From Monomorium pharaonis (lineage: Eukaryota; Arthropoda; Insecta; Hymenoptera; Formicidae), in NCBI RefSeq assembly GCF_013373865.1, contig NC_050472.1, forward strand, positions 8,985,276-9,049,275: DNA of 64,000 nt, written 5' to 3'. Positions 28,062-39,750 of this stretch are shown here, piece after piece (within the stretch, counting starts at the first letter, position 1; every line of letters starts with the position of its first letter). A model generated the notes under the pieces. That model was not told the origin of the DNA and searched no databases. It was given only the letters and a program-made list of their open reading frames with translations. Position numbers and translations under genes: made by a program.

Positions 28062-29184
28062 ACAGCACAAAGCTTCGATTAAGCTCCCAGGGAGTTCATT
28101 TTGCTGAGCTCCCGAGGAGCTTACAAAATTCGACAAAACAAGCTTCCAGGGAGTTCGTTTTGTTGAGTTTCCGAGAACCTTACAAAATTCGACAAAACAA
28201 GCTCCCAGGGAGTTTATTTTACTGAGCTCCCGGGGAGCTTACAAAATTCGACAAAACAAGCTCCCAGGGAGTTCATTTTACTGAGCTCCCAAGAAGTTTA
28301 CAAAATTCGACAAAACAAGCTCCCAGGGAGTTCGTTTTGCTGAGTTTTCAAGAAATTTACAAAATTCGACAAAACAAACTCCCAGAGATTGAACATATCG
28401 GGTCAATTAATGTACTGTATGTATAGTCATATAGCCGCGAGTAGTTCGCAAGATCGCCACTAGGCGAAGGCACGGCGCTCCTTTTTCTCGTGAGAAAATT
28501 TACTCCAAAAGACTTATAAAAGAAAACCATCACTCACGGCTTACCTAGCAGTTAGTACTTCACTAGCAGCAAAGTGTAGTATATATTGTTTTTGTTACAC
28601 GAAAAGAGTTCGTGGGCCTTCGCAACTCAGAGAGAACTTTCGAAAATTAAGAAAATATAAAAATAAAATTTTTTCCGGCAGCTCCTATGTCCGCTTTTGA
28701 AAGCTCCCTGAGAGCTTTATTTAAGCTCGCAGGGAGTTCAGAAATAATGTTTTAAGAACTCCCTGCGAGTTTCAAAATAATTCCCGTGAAGCTTCTATAT
28801 AAGCTCCCTGATAGCTTCATCTAATTTCTGAAGGAGCTCCCAAAAGCGGACATAAGAGCTCCCGGGAAGCTTATATAGAAATTTCCCGAAAAATATTTTG
28901 AAACTCGCAGGGAGCTCTTAAAACATAATTTCTGAACTCCTTGTGAACTTATATAGATGAAGCTCTCAGGAAGCTTGTATAAAAGCTTCCCAGGAATTAC
29001 TTTGAAGCTCGCAGGAAGCTCTTAAAACATGATTTATAAACTCTTTGCGAGCTCAAATGAAGTTTTCAATGAGCTCTCAAAAGCGGACATAGCAGCTCCC
29101 AGGGAGCTCCGTGCGAATTTTTTGGAAGCTTAAATGAAACTTATGAAAAATTTTGTGAGTTCCTCGAGAGCTCCCCGTGCTGTG
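28062..29184. mobile_element. TIR element with GAGCTC-type palindromic repeats
   Basis: The ends are ACAGCAC on the left and GTGCTGT on the right. The left half (28081-28393) is a tandem array of a 59-bp unit, five full copies plus a partial one, each holding agctcccaggga and cgacaaaac. The right half (about 28690-29180) is a field of short palindromes such as gagctcccgggaagctt in both orientations. No coding capacity. Confidence 0.72.
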
Positions 29185-29749
29185 TGAGTTATTTTTATCC
29201 CAACTGTCACCTTCAATTATTTTCACTTCTAATAATTTGTAATTATTTAGAATAAGGCCTTTTTCCAAATTATTGAGAATTGGAGTCTGAATACTCTGGT
29301 CTGGATGATATTGAGGTATTATTATGATATAACAAATTAAAAATACCGCGGCAAGATGGCAATATCAAGAAGCAACTTTTCATTGGCTGTTAAAAAGCAT
29401 ATGCGTACGAGCACACCTTATCCTTCCACCATGATGCGCTCTACCTGCTTATAATTGCATAAATCTTTACCAAACACCCTGTATATTTTCGCTACATTTG
29501 CTTTCTTCTCAGATCGTCAGGCACGAAGTACTCGGTCAATACAAGTGAATTCTATATTATCTTTGTAAGCACATGCACTATGGAATATTCTTGTAATTTT
29601 TAAAATAATTTTGTCAAATATAAATTTAAAATAACTATTTTAGATTTGTCAAAAATATTTTTTTTACTTTGCCAAAAACGTAACAAAAGATAGATGACAA
29701 AAAGATTTCAGTTTTATATTGTCTTTTTCGACTTGCCGAAAATGTCTTA
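29185..29749. other. Non-coding region
   Basis: It contains the right shoulder of the foldback described at 27.8 kb, ending near acaccctgtata at 29475, then AT-rich DNA. No gene seen. Confidence 0.45.
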
Positions 29750-30747
29750 CCCAGATAACACAGTGTCTTCTTAGAGAATTCATAAAGTAGTCTTCCTCTC
29801 TGAACAGTAATACCTGAGGAATTCATACAAGAATACTTTAAGAATAACGTAGAAAGTTACATACACCATGATTCAAATTCCTCAGGACTTTTTAAAATAT
29901 TTATATAAAATTACTTGTTGGATTTCTCAGAACTTCTTAAAGTATTCATTAGGAGTTCTCCAAGTAGATATCTCAAACGGAATTAAAAAATTTATTTTCA
30001 AGATTTCTGATAAATGTTCCGATTTTTATAATATTGGAACGTTTCTCAGAAAAATTTAAAAAATGAAAAATTTTGATTAATTTTGTAAGAGGAAGAAGAT
30101 TATACCATGTTTCATCCAAGCCATAGTCGTACCTGTTAAAGCATGTTTAATTTCTGTACCTGAAAAAACGGTTACCCATCCAAGTGTTAACCATTGCCAA
30201 CGTTGCTTGACTTCAAAAACCGTACGCATCCTAATGCCCCGTTATGATCCATGAATACTTTTTGTTTATGTATACATATTTGTTAATATATTGTTTTGTT
30301 AATTATATATAGCGCATTTCGTGTACAAAAGTATAAATTAGCATTTATTAAGCGATATATAATTATAAAAATGTAATTGAGATTATCCAAACACTCGAGT
30401 AATTTCTGATGAATACTCAAAGTATTCCAAATAATAAATCGCGAGGTTTCCATTGCAATGAACTCTTAATACTTCAATATGAACTTATTGTGGCTAATTC
30501 CTCAAAAATTCTTTGTGTATTAATTTTTCTACTTTGCCAAGTATTCTTTAAAATGACTTCTCTATGAATACTCTAAATATTCCAAATAATAAATCGCAAG
30601 GTACTCATTACAATGAACTCTTAAGAAATACTTCAATATAAACTCATTGTAGCTAATTCCTCAAGAATTCTTTATGTATTTATTTTTCTACTTCTCCATT
30701 CACTAAAATGACTTCTTTAAGCATTTCTTTTCATCTCTGTTATCTGG
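29750..30747. mobile_element. TIR element, CCCAGATAACACAG ends
   Basis: CCAGATAACACAG at the left is mirrored by CTCTGTTATCTGG at the right. The 1-kb interior repeats gaattcctcaagaattctt-like palindromes in both orientations. No transposase. Confidence 0.68.
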
Positions 30748-31205
30748 ATTACTGACATCTTTTGGCTTTAACGAAAAGATAACTTAAAAATGTCAACTTT
30801 TCGTCACCTTTTAGTCTTAGGTGCTGTCTGGGATGGTGTCATATTTAAAAAGAATTGTATATAATTCATAAATATTTTATATTTTTACACAAAAACTATA
30901 CAACTTTATTTTTATAATCTCAAACAATGTTTTTAAATTTTATTCTTGTGTAGTTTAAAAAAATGTTTTTTTTTACGATTAAATTACTTAAAATGTTCTT
31001 TTTCTCTAAAAATTTTCTCTCTCTGTCTCTTTCACTTTTTCACTGTTATTTTAAACAATTTTTAAAAAGTTAGAGGAAAATTAAAAAAAAATTAATGTCT
31101 ATATATCAATCATAATATTATTCTCAAAATTTAATCAAGTCTTTAGATTAAGTGAAAAAAAACTGAAGAACCTCATTGTAGTTAAACATGTATAATAATC
31201 CTTAC
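30748..31205. other. Non-coding, downstream of PRPF6 exon 4
   Basis: AT-rich sequence following the exon 4 donor on the minus strand. I looked for the next PRPF6 exon here and found none. Confidence 0.5.
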
Positions 31206-31748
31206 TTTATGTCACCACCATAAATAGGTATCATGCTGTGTAAGATATTCGTTTGGATCAACCACAATTTGGCCTTCTACAGAGTCAGAAACCTAATTCA
31301 ACTTAACGTTCATTAATGTGTTTCTGGCCTGTTCAATCTTCCTGAGATGGAGATCTCCCGTAGGAGTTAACATGCCAGGGGTCGCCACACCTGGCATCAT
31401 AGAGGCTAAACCGCTAGATGGATCAATGCTGGTGGACGTCTCGCCCCCTAAATTTCTTGCCAGGACGGAATCCGGCAACGGAGTGAATTTCTCTGCTCTT
31501 GGATTACGCTGTTTACGATTTCTAGCATCTCCCACTTCGGGAACATTCTTCCACTCGTCCTCAGTCACATTGACCAACTCCCTTTTCAAGTCTGAGAACT
31601 GTTGTTGAATCTTGGGACGTTCTTGACAATAGCGCTCCAATTCTTCTCTGAGGCGTTTCTCTCGATATTCCTTACGTTTTTCATCCATTCTTTTATCGAT
31701 AGCTTCGTAAATTGCATCTGCTTCCTCATCATCCTTATCAAAAGGATC
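31206..31748 (-). pseudogene. PRPF6: PRPF6 (Prp6) exon 4, with premature stop
   Basis: PRPF6 is the U4/U6.U5 tri-snRNP bridging protein of the spliceosome; this exon corresponds to its N-terminal PRP1 region. After an intact acceptor (atttag|GATCC) the frame encodes DPFDKDDEEADAIYEAID, then ERPKIQQQFSDLKREL, PEVGDARNRKQRNPRAEKF and KIEQARNTLMNVKLN. At 31293-31295 a TAG stands where the family has Gln. Beyond it the protein resumes (VSDSV, then VVDPNEYLT), changes frame at an apparent 8-nt deletion, continues as MIPIYGGDI and ends at a donor AAA|GTAAGG. Both splice sites are therefore kept while the frame is broken twice. No downstream TPR/HAT exons are visible. It pairs with exons 1-3 at 52 kb. 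Confidence 0.88.
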
Positions 31749-31799
31749 CTAAATGACATATCAAAATATTATTCTCTATATCATTAATGATATAATTCC

Positions 31800-32500
31800 T
31801 GATAACAAAATGTCAGTAGTCTGCTAACAAATTGTTAACAAATTCGAGCAGATATGACAGTAGCAATCTGCCATGCAAATATCAACGTATCTCTTTTGTT
31901 GTCAGCATGTTGCTTGCAATTATATCATGTATAGTAGATCAGAATTGTAGCAACTAAATCTGCATTTGTTGACAATTTAATGCTTTCACAACTTGATGTC
32001 TTTGCTAGCAACTTGTTGGCAATATTCTGGTCAAAAATGATTTGATTTTGAATTCACGCTGTTGTCATAATACTTTATAAAATTACATAATATCATCCTA
32101 TTATGTATTCTATTGCTGACAATACAGAATAATTTTGATGTTGTTATTTTGTTAAAAACAGCTGGTTTTAAACTGCTAGCAATACATTGTGCGTTGTTGT
32201 CCACAATGTTGCTTCAATTCAGTATTCGATTCAATTCAGTATAGTTAAAGGCAAATATAAAATAAGTTGTCAACGTTATATAAATACAAATTTACGCGAT
32301 TTTACATAAACTTATTTATCTGGACATCAACTGTTTTTGTATTATCGTCATTTGCTAGCATAGTTCTGTTGACATAATTTGAAAGTAGATTGGTGGTAGA
32401 AAGCAAGCATTGTTGCAAATTTTGCTTGTTTTCTACCACCAATCTACTGATACAGCAGACTGGCAGGTTTTGTTATGTTTCTGGTAGCACAATTTGTTAA
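31800..32500. repeat. Repeat-derived segment with internal hairpin
   Basis: Sequence rich in TTGTTGAC/GTCAACAA and GCTAGCAA motifs in both orientations, probably an old TIR element. At 32385-32447 is a clean hairpin with arms reading agattggtggtagaaa and tttctaccaccaatct. No gene is present. Confidence 0.5.
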
Positions 32501-32524
32501 TATCATCAAATATTACATCAATAT

Positions 32525-35039
32525 AGGGACTTGGTTAGGAGGTGTGAGAGTGAGCGGTCGTGTGGCGATAGCGGTGTGAGAATAGGGATAGGAATAGTCG
32601 GAATAATGAGATTTAGGTTGAGAAAATAGTTGTAAGAGAGTAGAGAGGAGAGTAAAGTTGTAGGATAATTGAAGGGAACGCGGTAGGAGTAGGAGATAAG
32701 GTCAGAATTTGGATAAATGATTATAGGAATGGAGGTTAGAATACGTAGTCGTGCGCGGAAAAATGTATAGAGAAGAGAATAGAAAAAGAGGTAAAGAATG
32801 TTAGAAGAGGATTAGAGGAATCGAATAGGTAAGATATAAGATAGATACGAGTGTCATAGTGAAAGTGAGAGAGGGTTATAAGGAATTAATAGAATGAATA
32901 CAGAAATGAGCAAGAGAAAGTTAAGTTAGGTTAAGTTAACGTTCGAAGGTTCTAGAGAAATGACCAAATGAAAATAAGAGGTAAAGTGTATAGAATAATG
33001 AAAGCGAAAGTAATATAGTTATAGAATACGCAGGATAGGTAGAATAGATAATAATATTGTCTCGGTAAGATTAGGAAATTTAGAATAAAGAAGAAAGTGA
33101 ACTCAGAACACATGCCCTGGATGATGGAAATGACAAGGGTAAGGAAGAGGAGGAGGAAAGGGAATGCAGAAAGAACAAGTATAAGAGAGGACAACAATTC
33201 ACCTGCAGAACGGTCACGCAAGGAAAAAGTGGAAAAGGCAAATGGATGGAGACTCTGGTTCTGGTAGGTTAACGGTGGTACACTAGAGAAGAGGAATGTA
33301 AGGCTCTATGAAGACAAAGGATGGATCAGAAATGCAGTAGAGAGAAGTGATAACGGGCCTAGGATAATGGCTATACACAGAGTGAGTCCCAGATGCGCAC
33401 AGTAATAAACGGACACAGCAAGCTGAGTGAAACGGACACAGTAACAAACGGACACAGTAACAAACGGACACAGTAATAAACGAACACAGACCAAATGCGC
33501 ACACTGCACATGCGCACAGACCAAATGCATACTCGGAAAGTCGCAAACCCATGTGATACAGTGAATGCTTTGCACGCACACACACACACACACACGGGGG
33601 GGGGTGCAAGGGAGGCCTTCGGCCCCCCTCCCGCACCCACCCCGTCCAAGTCGCTAACCTATGTGGACTTTACTCTGCTTGCAATGTACATGGATTGCAT
33701 TTGGTCCGTGCGCACGTGCAGTGTGCGCATGTGCAGTGTGCGCATTTGGTCTGTGTCCGTTTGTTACTGTGTCCGTTTATTACTGTGTCCGTTTGTTACT
33801 GTGTCCGTTTGTTACTGTGTCCGTTTGTTACTGTGTCAGTTTATTACTGTGTCCGTTTGTTACTGTGTCCGTTGGTTACTGTGTCCGTTTGTTACTGTGT
33901 CCGTTTATTACTGTGTCCGTTTGGTCTGTGTCCGTTTATTACTGTGTCCGTTTCACTCAGCCTGCTGTGTCCGTTTATTACTGTGCGCATCTGGGACGCT
34001 CCCTATACACATTAGATAACAGGAAAGAAAAGAGATATGAAGAGGTGAAAGATAGACAAGAGAGAGGAGTAAAATGAGAAGAGTAATCTAAAGGACTTTC
34101 TGGACCGGAAACAAGGAAACAAGAAAATGTTAGGTCAGAGCGGCAAAAGAGAGATAAGACAAGAAGAAAAACTATGGGAAAGGAGTAAAAAGGAAAGGAG
34201 CAAAGGATACAGTTCTATTGGAATCCATATAGTACGGACTGTGTGAAAAAGCAAAGAAAAAAGGGTTGCGGTCTTCTTTGGATTATGGATCAGGACTTGA
34301 AAGCAGCTCACAATAGTACAGAAAGAGATAAAGCAGGAGGTACACGAGAAAAAACATAAGATATAGGAAGAAGTGAAGATTAAAAGAAGAGTCGAGGACG
34401 CAAGGGTGACAAGAAGAATAGAAGGAGTAACAAGTACAACGAATTTAATAGGACGAAGAGAGCAAGACTGAGGAGAGGCTGTGCGATGGGTTCATTGTCT
34501 TTCAGAGAGTAGAGAGTAGATAGGGGAATAGGTTAGGGGCACGTGGAGTAGAAGGATAGAAATTATAAGTAGAGTAGGTGAGGATAGAATTATGAATTTA
34601 TGTAGGGAATGGAAGAGGTAGAGTAGTTTAACTATCATATCGTTATGTCATTGGTATATTAAAATATTGGAAGTATATAGCGAGAAAAATGATTTAAGTA
34701 AATGTATATTGTATTCTATGAAGGATTCTCTTCTTAGCAATGGGTGCTGAAGAGAAAAGATCTGTTGTATAAAAAGAATTCTTGCGTTTATAGGGTAAGA
34801 TATGATAAGATACATTAGATACATTAGGTTTAAGTTTATAGGTGTATAGAATATATAGGTTTATATGATAATGAGAAGCTATGCAACTGGAGAATAGGAT
34901 AGAAAGAAAGTTAAACGATTGAAGAAACATATGTAAAATATAGAGATTAGGAAACTAAGAGTATAGGTTAAACTGGTATAAGTTAAGGTGTAGATGAATG
35001 CAAGGTTAAGATTTTAAATGTAAACCAAGTCCCTTCTTG
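32525..35039. repeat. 2.5-kb purine-rich repeat bounded by inverted ends
   Basis: The left boundary reads gggacttggtt and the right one aaccaagtccc. Between them the plus strand is strikingly poor in pyrimidines for most of its length, apart from an embedded minisatellite. Shortly after the right end comes agtaataaagttttt with an AATAAA-type signal. No reading frame with a family signature survives. It may be a degenerate retroelement or an unclassified element. Confidence 0.5.
33368..34010. repeat. Two inverted blocks of a 16-bp minisatellite
   Basis: The left block (about 33390-33530) repeats acagtaacaaacggac; the right block (about 33745-33990) repeats its complement gtccgtttgttactgt. Both blocks have a shoulder with gcgcacactgcacatgcgcac-like sequence, so the whole is a palindrome around a (CA)n and poly-G spacer at 33576-33605. 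The unit length and its GTGTCC core match the arrays at 24 and 25.4 kb. Confidence 0.85.
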
Positions 35040-35164
35040 GCATTGTATATGCTTGAAGTAATAAAGTTTTTCTTACATCAATATACAGCATTAATTTTTC
35101 AAAACTCTCAGAAATATTTCAATTAAAAAATGAAAGACTTTATTAATTGCAAAATATGTCTGCA

Positions 35165-35400
35165 ACATTTCTGAAACAGTTCTAAAATAGCACAATGTCC
35201 CCGATTAAACTTAAAATTTTGTTGTTAAAAAGAAAAGTTGTTGAAAAATAAGATACTAAAAAAATCTGCAATTTTTCAAAAATTACCAAAATGGTTAAAA
35301 CATTTTTAAAATACAACACTTTGGTCGTAATTTTCTAAATATAATTTAAATATCATTCTGAAATACGTTAACTTTATTTCTTAACAGTTAAAAAATATAT
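35165..35400. repeat. Left copy of a diverged direct repeat
   Basis: This block starting at atttctgaaacagttctaaa resembles 43730-43975 (atttctgaaacagatctaaa) throughout, in the same orientation, by eye at about three quarters identity. The TIR-element remnant with its LINE insertion lies between the copies. Confidence 0.7.
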
Positions 35401-35409
35401 ATACTGAGA

Positions 35410-35517
35410 TAGTTGGCCATGCTATGGCTCGAGCGCCTCAAGTCCTTCCCTCAACGCGCTTTCATTCGCATAATTTGAAAAATTAATATTTCGATTAATT
35501 TTTTTAACAACCTAACC
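35410..35517. mobile_element. Left part of a CAGGGTG-type element remnant
   Basis: It matches the outer arm of the 21.5-23.9 kb palindrome (ctatggctcgagcg, cgcgctttcattcgca, then caacctaacc). The remnant continues at 43541-43650 beyond the inserted LINE and ends gacatcctgtatata. Confidence 0.75.
35508..35517. repeat. Left target-site duplication of the LINE
   Basis: CAACCTAACC, repeated exactly at 43531-43540 on the other side of the element. The next base begins the poly(T), which is the poly(A) tail of the minus-strand element. Confidence 0.8.
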
Positions 35518-35532
35518 TTTTTTTTTTTTTTT

Positions 35533-36465
35533 ATACGGAGTGGAAATCCTCATGGATCCCCGGGCCTCCGGGAATAGCCCGGGGTATGTCGGACTCCCGC
35601 CCCCTCGGGTGCGAATCGGACCTGTGCGGTCTCGCCCCCTCGGAGTGCAACGGGCAGGCCTACCGACTAAAACCACTCCGGATGGCCGTCTGGGCGCTTC
35701 ATCGGGCTCCCCGGGAACCGCTGTAGCATTACTTCCGGGGAGCCCGCGCCCCATGGGTCCGGCGACCCTTCCTCCCGTGGAGGGACGGGAGGGGGACAGA
35801 ACCCCCTTCCGTCCCTCCCCAACCCGAGGGAGGCCATCCACCCCCCGGGTCTACCTCCCGTCGGGGTCGGTCAGCCGAGCGGGGATCCCGGTCCCCGCCC
35901 CGAACTTGTCGCGGAGGCCGCTTCCCCCGATTGCGCACCCCTCCCTCCGCCCCCCGACAAGGGGGAGAAAATCAGAGGGGGGGGCGCGCAACATCATGCC
36001 TCTCGCCCGGTCCCAACTCCCCGGGACCGAGCGGAGGAGGGCGGGTGAACGGGCGGCGTCACACGACGCGCTCGCCCGTCCACCCGCCTACACACCCCGG
36101 CCGGCGTCGAAGCTCCAGCGACGCGGGCCGGGGAAGGGCGGGGCGGCGCCGCCGTCGTCGACGCTATCGACGCAGCGCCGCCCCGCCCGTTCCGCCTCTC
36201 GACGTCACCGCTCCAAACCGGAGCAGCGCGTTCTCAGTGGGGAGAGGAGGGGGAAGGCACGAACCCGCCCCTCCCATGGGAGGCGCACGGGCCCAGGCGC
36301 CAAGCACCCCCACTCCTCCCCCCATCGACCATCTTGAGTACGGGCCCTCGTCCAGCAACGAGGGCCCCCCCCCAACCATCCGATCGGCGGCGGGGGGGCA
36401 AACGTTGGGCGGAGCCCGGCGCTAGACGCGCCCGGCCACCCCCCCCCCGCAACCCCCCCACGCCG
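35533..36465 (-). other. 3' UTR of the R1-clade element
   Basis: About 930 GC-rich bases between the ORF2 stop and the poly(A). Open frames on the opposite strand reflect the composition. No protein motif is seen. Confidence 0.7.
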
Positions 36466-39400
36466 TCATCCCTCTCCCCTCCGGGTAATCCCCGCATCCC
36501 TGAGGTGCGCCGGGACCTCCCGGAGATAGCGGCGACGGCGGCGGCGGCCCTCGCCACCGTCCCGCCCGCTCACAGAGGGCGAGGAGGGTGGACTAATCTC
36601 CCCCCTCCTCACCCTCTCGTCCGCCTCTCTCCGCTCCATGATCACGGAGCAGAAGAAGACGAACGCCCTCCAGTTTTCCCCGGAGGCGATCGCGGCCCTC
36701 GCGACCGCCCCCAGGGAGAGGTCCGACGGGCGAATGGCTTCCACCATCGCCCGTCTCGCCTCGTCGTGCGCGGGACACGCCGACAGGGCGTGCTGCGCCG
36801 AGTCGGCCGCGTCCCCGCACTGGTGGCACCCTGGGCCATCCTCCTTACCTATGCGGCACAGGTAGTCCCCGAAGCACCCGTGCCCGGAGACCACCTGCGC
36901 CGCATGGAAGGTCATCCTCCCCCTCACGCGGTCGACCCACCCGTGCAAGAGCGGGCCGACCGCCTCGATGACCCTCCGGCCGTAACGGAGGTCCCCCGCC
37001 AGGAGCCGGCGCTCCCACCGCGCCATCATCTCCCGGCGGGCGACCTCCTTCGTCTCACCGACGGCCCGCGCCGTCGCCACCCCACCCCCGCGCAGCCTCA
37101 CCGCCCTGAGGGCCCAGTGCGCGTCGGCCCTAGCTCGCGCGACCAGGTCCCAGGGCGGGACACACGCGAGGACGGCACCCGCCGCCGCCGCCACCGTACG
37201 GTACGACCTGGACAGGCGCACGGCCACCCTGCGCTCGGTCGAACGCAGGGGAGTTATCGCCCAATCCAGGTCGCTACCCCTCCCCTCACGGGCCCAGATT
37301 GGCGCTCCGTAGAGCGCCATGGAGAGGATCACCGACGCGTACAGCCGTCAGGTCCCCCCCCCGGGCCCCCCACGTTGGGGAGTAGCCGCGACAATGCCGC
37401 CGCGGCCCTCCCCAAGCGAGGCGCAAGGCGAGCGAAGTGCTCGTGGTACCGCCCACGGTCGTCCAACACCAGGCCCAGGTACCGGATGGAGCGGCCGACC
37501 TCCACTCGGCCGCCCGCCACCCGGACGAACCCGGGCCTCGCCCTCCCCGGGCCGAAGGCCATCGCCTCGGTCTTGTTGACCGAGACGCGAAGGCCCAGGG
37601 CCCCGATGCGTCCGACCACGGCGGCCACCGCATCGCCCGCCCGCGCCTCCGCCTCCCATCTCTCCCCCCCCGGTAGCCAGGACCAGTGTGTCGTCCGCGT
37701 AACACACGACCCGGCAACCGGGGGGCAGGGGGACCCTGAGGACGCTGTCGAACGCGAGGATCCACAGGAGCGGCCCAAACACCGACCCCTGCGGAACCCC
37801 GCGCGTCACCGGGACCCGGCGAACCGGCTCGCCGGGCCCCGCCCCCACCAGCAGCCATCTATTGGAGAGGTAACTCCGCACCACCCTACGGAGATACGGA
37901 GGCACCCCCCCCTCCTCAGTGCCCCCCTGATGTGGCACCAGGGGAGGGAGTTGAAAGCGTTCTCGATGTCTAGGGACACCGCGATCAACCCCCCCCCCCT
38001 TCTCCATGCCACGGGCCACCATCGACTCCACCTCCCCGATGGCGTCGATGGTGGACCTCCCCCGCCTGAAACCGAACTGGGACTCGTGCAGTCCACGAGT
38101 CCCGTCGGCCTCCAGGCACCGCGAGATCCGCGAGGCCAATACCCTCTTGAGCACCTTCCCGAGTTCGCCCAAAAGGCAAATCGGGCGATAACCCGAGGGG
38201 TCCCCGGGCCTGCCCTCCTTCGGGAGAAGCACGAGGCGCGCCTCCTTCCACACCTCGGGGAAGACCCCCCCCCTCCAGGCAGGCGTCGTAAACCCGGCGG
38301 AGAGAGCCCCCCAGCAGGCCGCCCGAGCAGGCGATCACCCGCCCGGGGATGCCCTCCGGGCCGGGGGCTTTCACCCCCCCACCCCGGAGTCGCCCGATGG
38401 CCTCGCGGATCTCACTCGCGGAGACCCTCCACCCTTCACCGTCCGGAAGGGGCCCTCGTCGGCACCGCCCAGACGGCGACGGCCCGGCCTCCGCCGGGTC
38501 CGCCGGGAAGAGGGTCTCCACGATCTCCCTCATTGGGTTCCCTCCCCCCCCGTCCCGCAGGGGAGGAGGGGCCCCGCTCCCCCGCACCATCTTACCCATG
38601 ACGATCCGGTAGGGCCTCCCCCACGGATCGTCGTCAATGGTGCGGAGGAGCTCCTCCCAGGCCCTGTTCTTGGCCGCGGCAATGGCGCGGCCAAGGAGCC
38701 TCCTGGCGGCTCTATATCCGTCCCAGGCCCCCTCGGCGGCGGCGAGGAGCCCGGGCGACGGGGAGGAACTTCTCATCCTCCTCCTGGCTCTCGTCCAGCC
38801 CCTTCTGGCTCGGACCGCTTCCCTCCGCAGTCCGGCCAGCTCGCCGGACCACCAGTAGACCGACCGCCGGTCCCGTCGCCCCACCCTGGGCATCGCGAAA
38901 TCGCACGCCCGGGTGAGGAGACCCGACAGGGCACGCGCTCCGTCCCCCGCACGGTCCGCCCCAAGGGGAGGACCCCCGGCGTCCGCCCACGTCCCGGCCG
39001 CGAGGAAGCCGTGAAGCCGGTCCTCATCCAGCTTTCCCACGGCCCACCTCTTAAACGGTCCGGGCGCGCCCCGGCGCCGGTCCGCCCATCCCCCGGGGGC
39101 ACCCCCCCCGCCCACCGTTACATCCACCACGATATACCAGTGGTCCGACAATGTCTCGACGTCGTCCACGACGCGCCAGTCCCTTATCCAGGGACGCGCA
39201 GAGGGGGAAGCCCACGTGAGATCCACGATAGACTCCCCCCTCCACGCCACGCACGTCGGGACTTCGCCAAAATTGAGCAGGACGAGGCCAAGCTCCGCCG
39301 CCCAGTGCTCGACGACCTCCCCCCTAACGTCGGTGCGCGGGGAACCCCAAGACGCAGATTTCGCGTTGAAGTCTCCCGCCACCAGGGTCGGCCGTCCCAG

Positions 39401-39750
39401 GGAGGCTCGGATGCGAGCCCCCAGCTCGTCCAATTGTTGCTGGACCCGCCGAAGGGGCCAGGAGGGGGGGAGGTACACCGCCACGATGTCCACCACCTCC
39501 CCCGGGCCCACACGTAGGAGGCCCCCTGCCCCCCCAACCCGAAAGAGACGGCAGCACCGTGCGGCCACGTCACCGCCACGGTGCCGCCGTCGTTGCGGAG
39601 CCAGACGGGGTCCCCCGGCGGGACCCGGTACAGCTCCGCGACCACCCCGACCGCCCCGCCGCGCTCCAGAAGCCGCTGCATAAACAGGTCCTGGGCGCGG
39701 CGGGCGTGGTTGAGGTTCGCTTGGACGACCCTAAGGCGCATTGTGGACAC
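36466..39750 (-). pseudogene. ORF2: endonuclease and reverse transcriptase, frame-interrupted
   Basis: ORF2 nicks the target DNA and copies the element RNA onto the nick. The frame opens at MSTMRLRVVQANLNHARRAQ, a typical start of the APE endonuclease, with the catalytic-type Glu in VVAELYR, then VAGDFNAKSASWGSPRTD and LSDHWYI. The reverse transcriptase follows with YRPICLLGELGKVLKR, FGFRRGRSTIDAI, LDIENAFNSLPW, GVPQGSVFGPLLW and the catalytic CYADDTLVLA. The C-terminal part carries CHQCGDAADSAQHALSACP, the zinc motif of this clade. The reading frame changes at least five times, each near a poly-C run (about 39530, 38270, 37990, 37905, 37665 and 37355). ORF2 overlaps the end of ORF1 by about 20 bases. 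Confidence 0.85.

Noticed and set aside
26514..30828. One large element with CCCAGACAGCA ends
   Set aside because: The two ends would straddle the boundary of element B, so a simple nested insertion cannot account for it. They are more likely ends of separate fragments.
33283..34077. Overlapping Cys/Val/Leu-rich open frames
   Set aside because: They are translations of the inverted 16-bp minisatellite.
35540..36425. Pro/Arg-rich frames in the LINE 3' end
   Set aside because: GC-rich 3' UTR with overlapping frames on both strands and no motif.
36334..38601. 755-codon open frame on the plus strand
   Set aside because: It is antisense to the LINE reverse transcriptase. GC-rich DNA has few stop codons, and the residues are Arg/Pro/Gly-rich with no motif.
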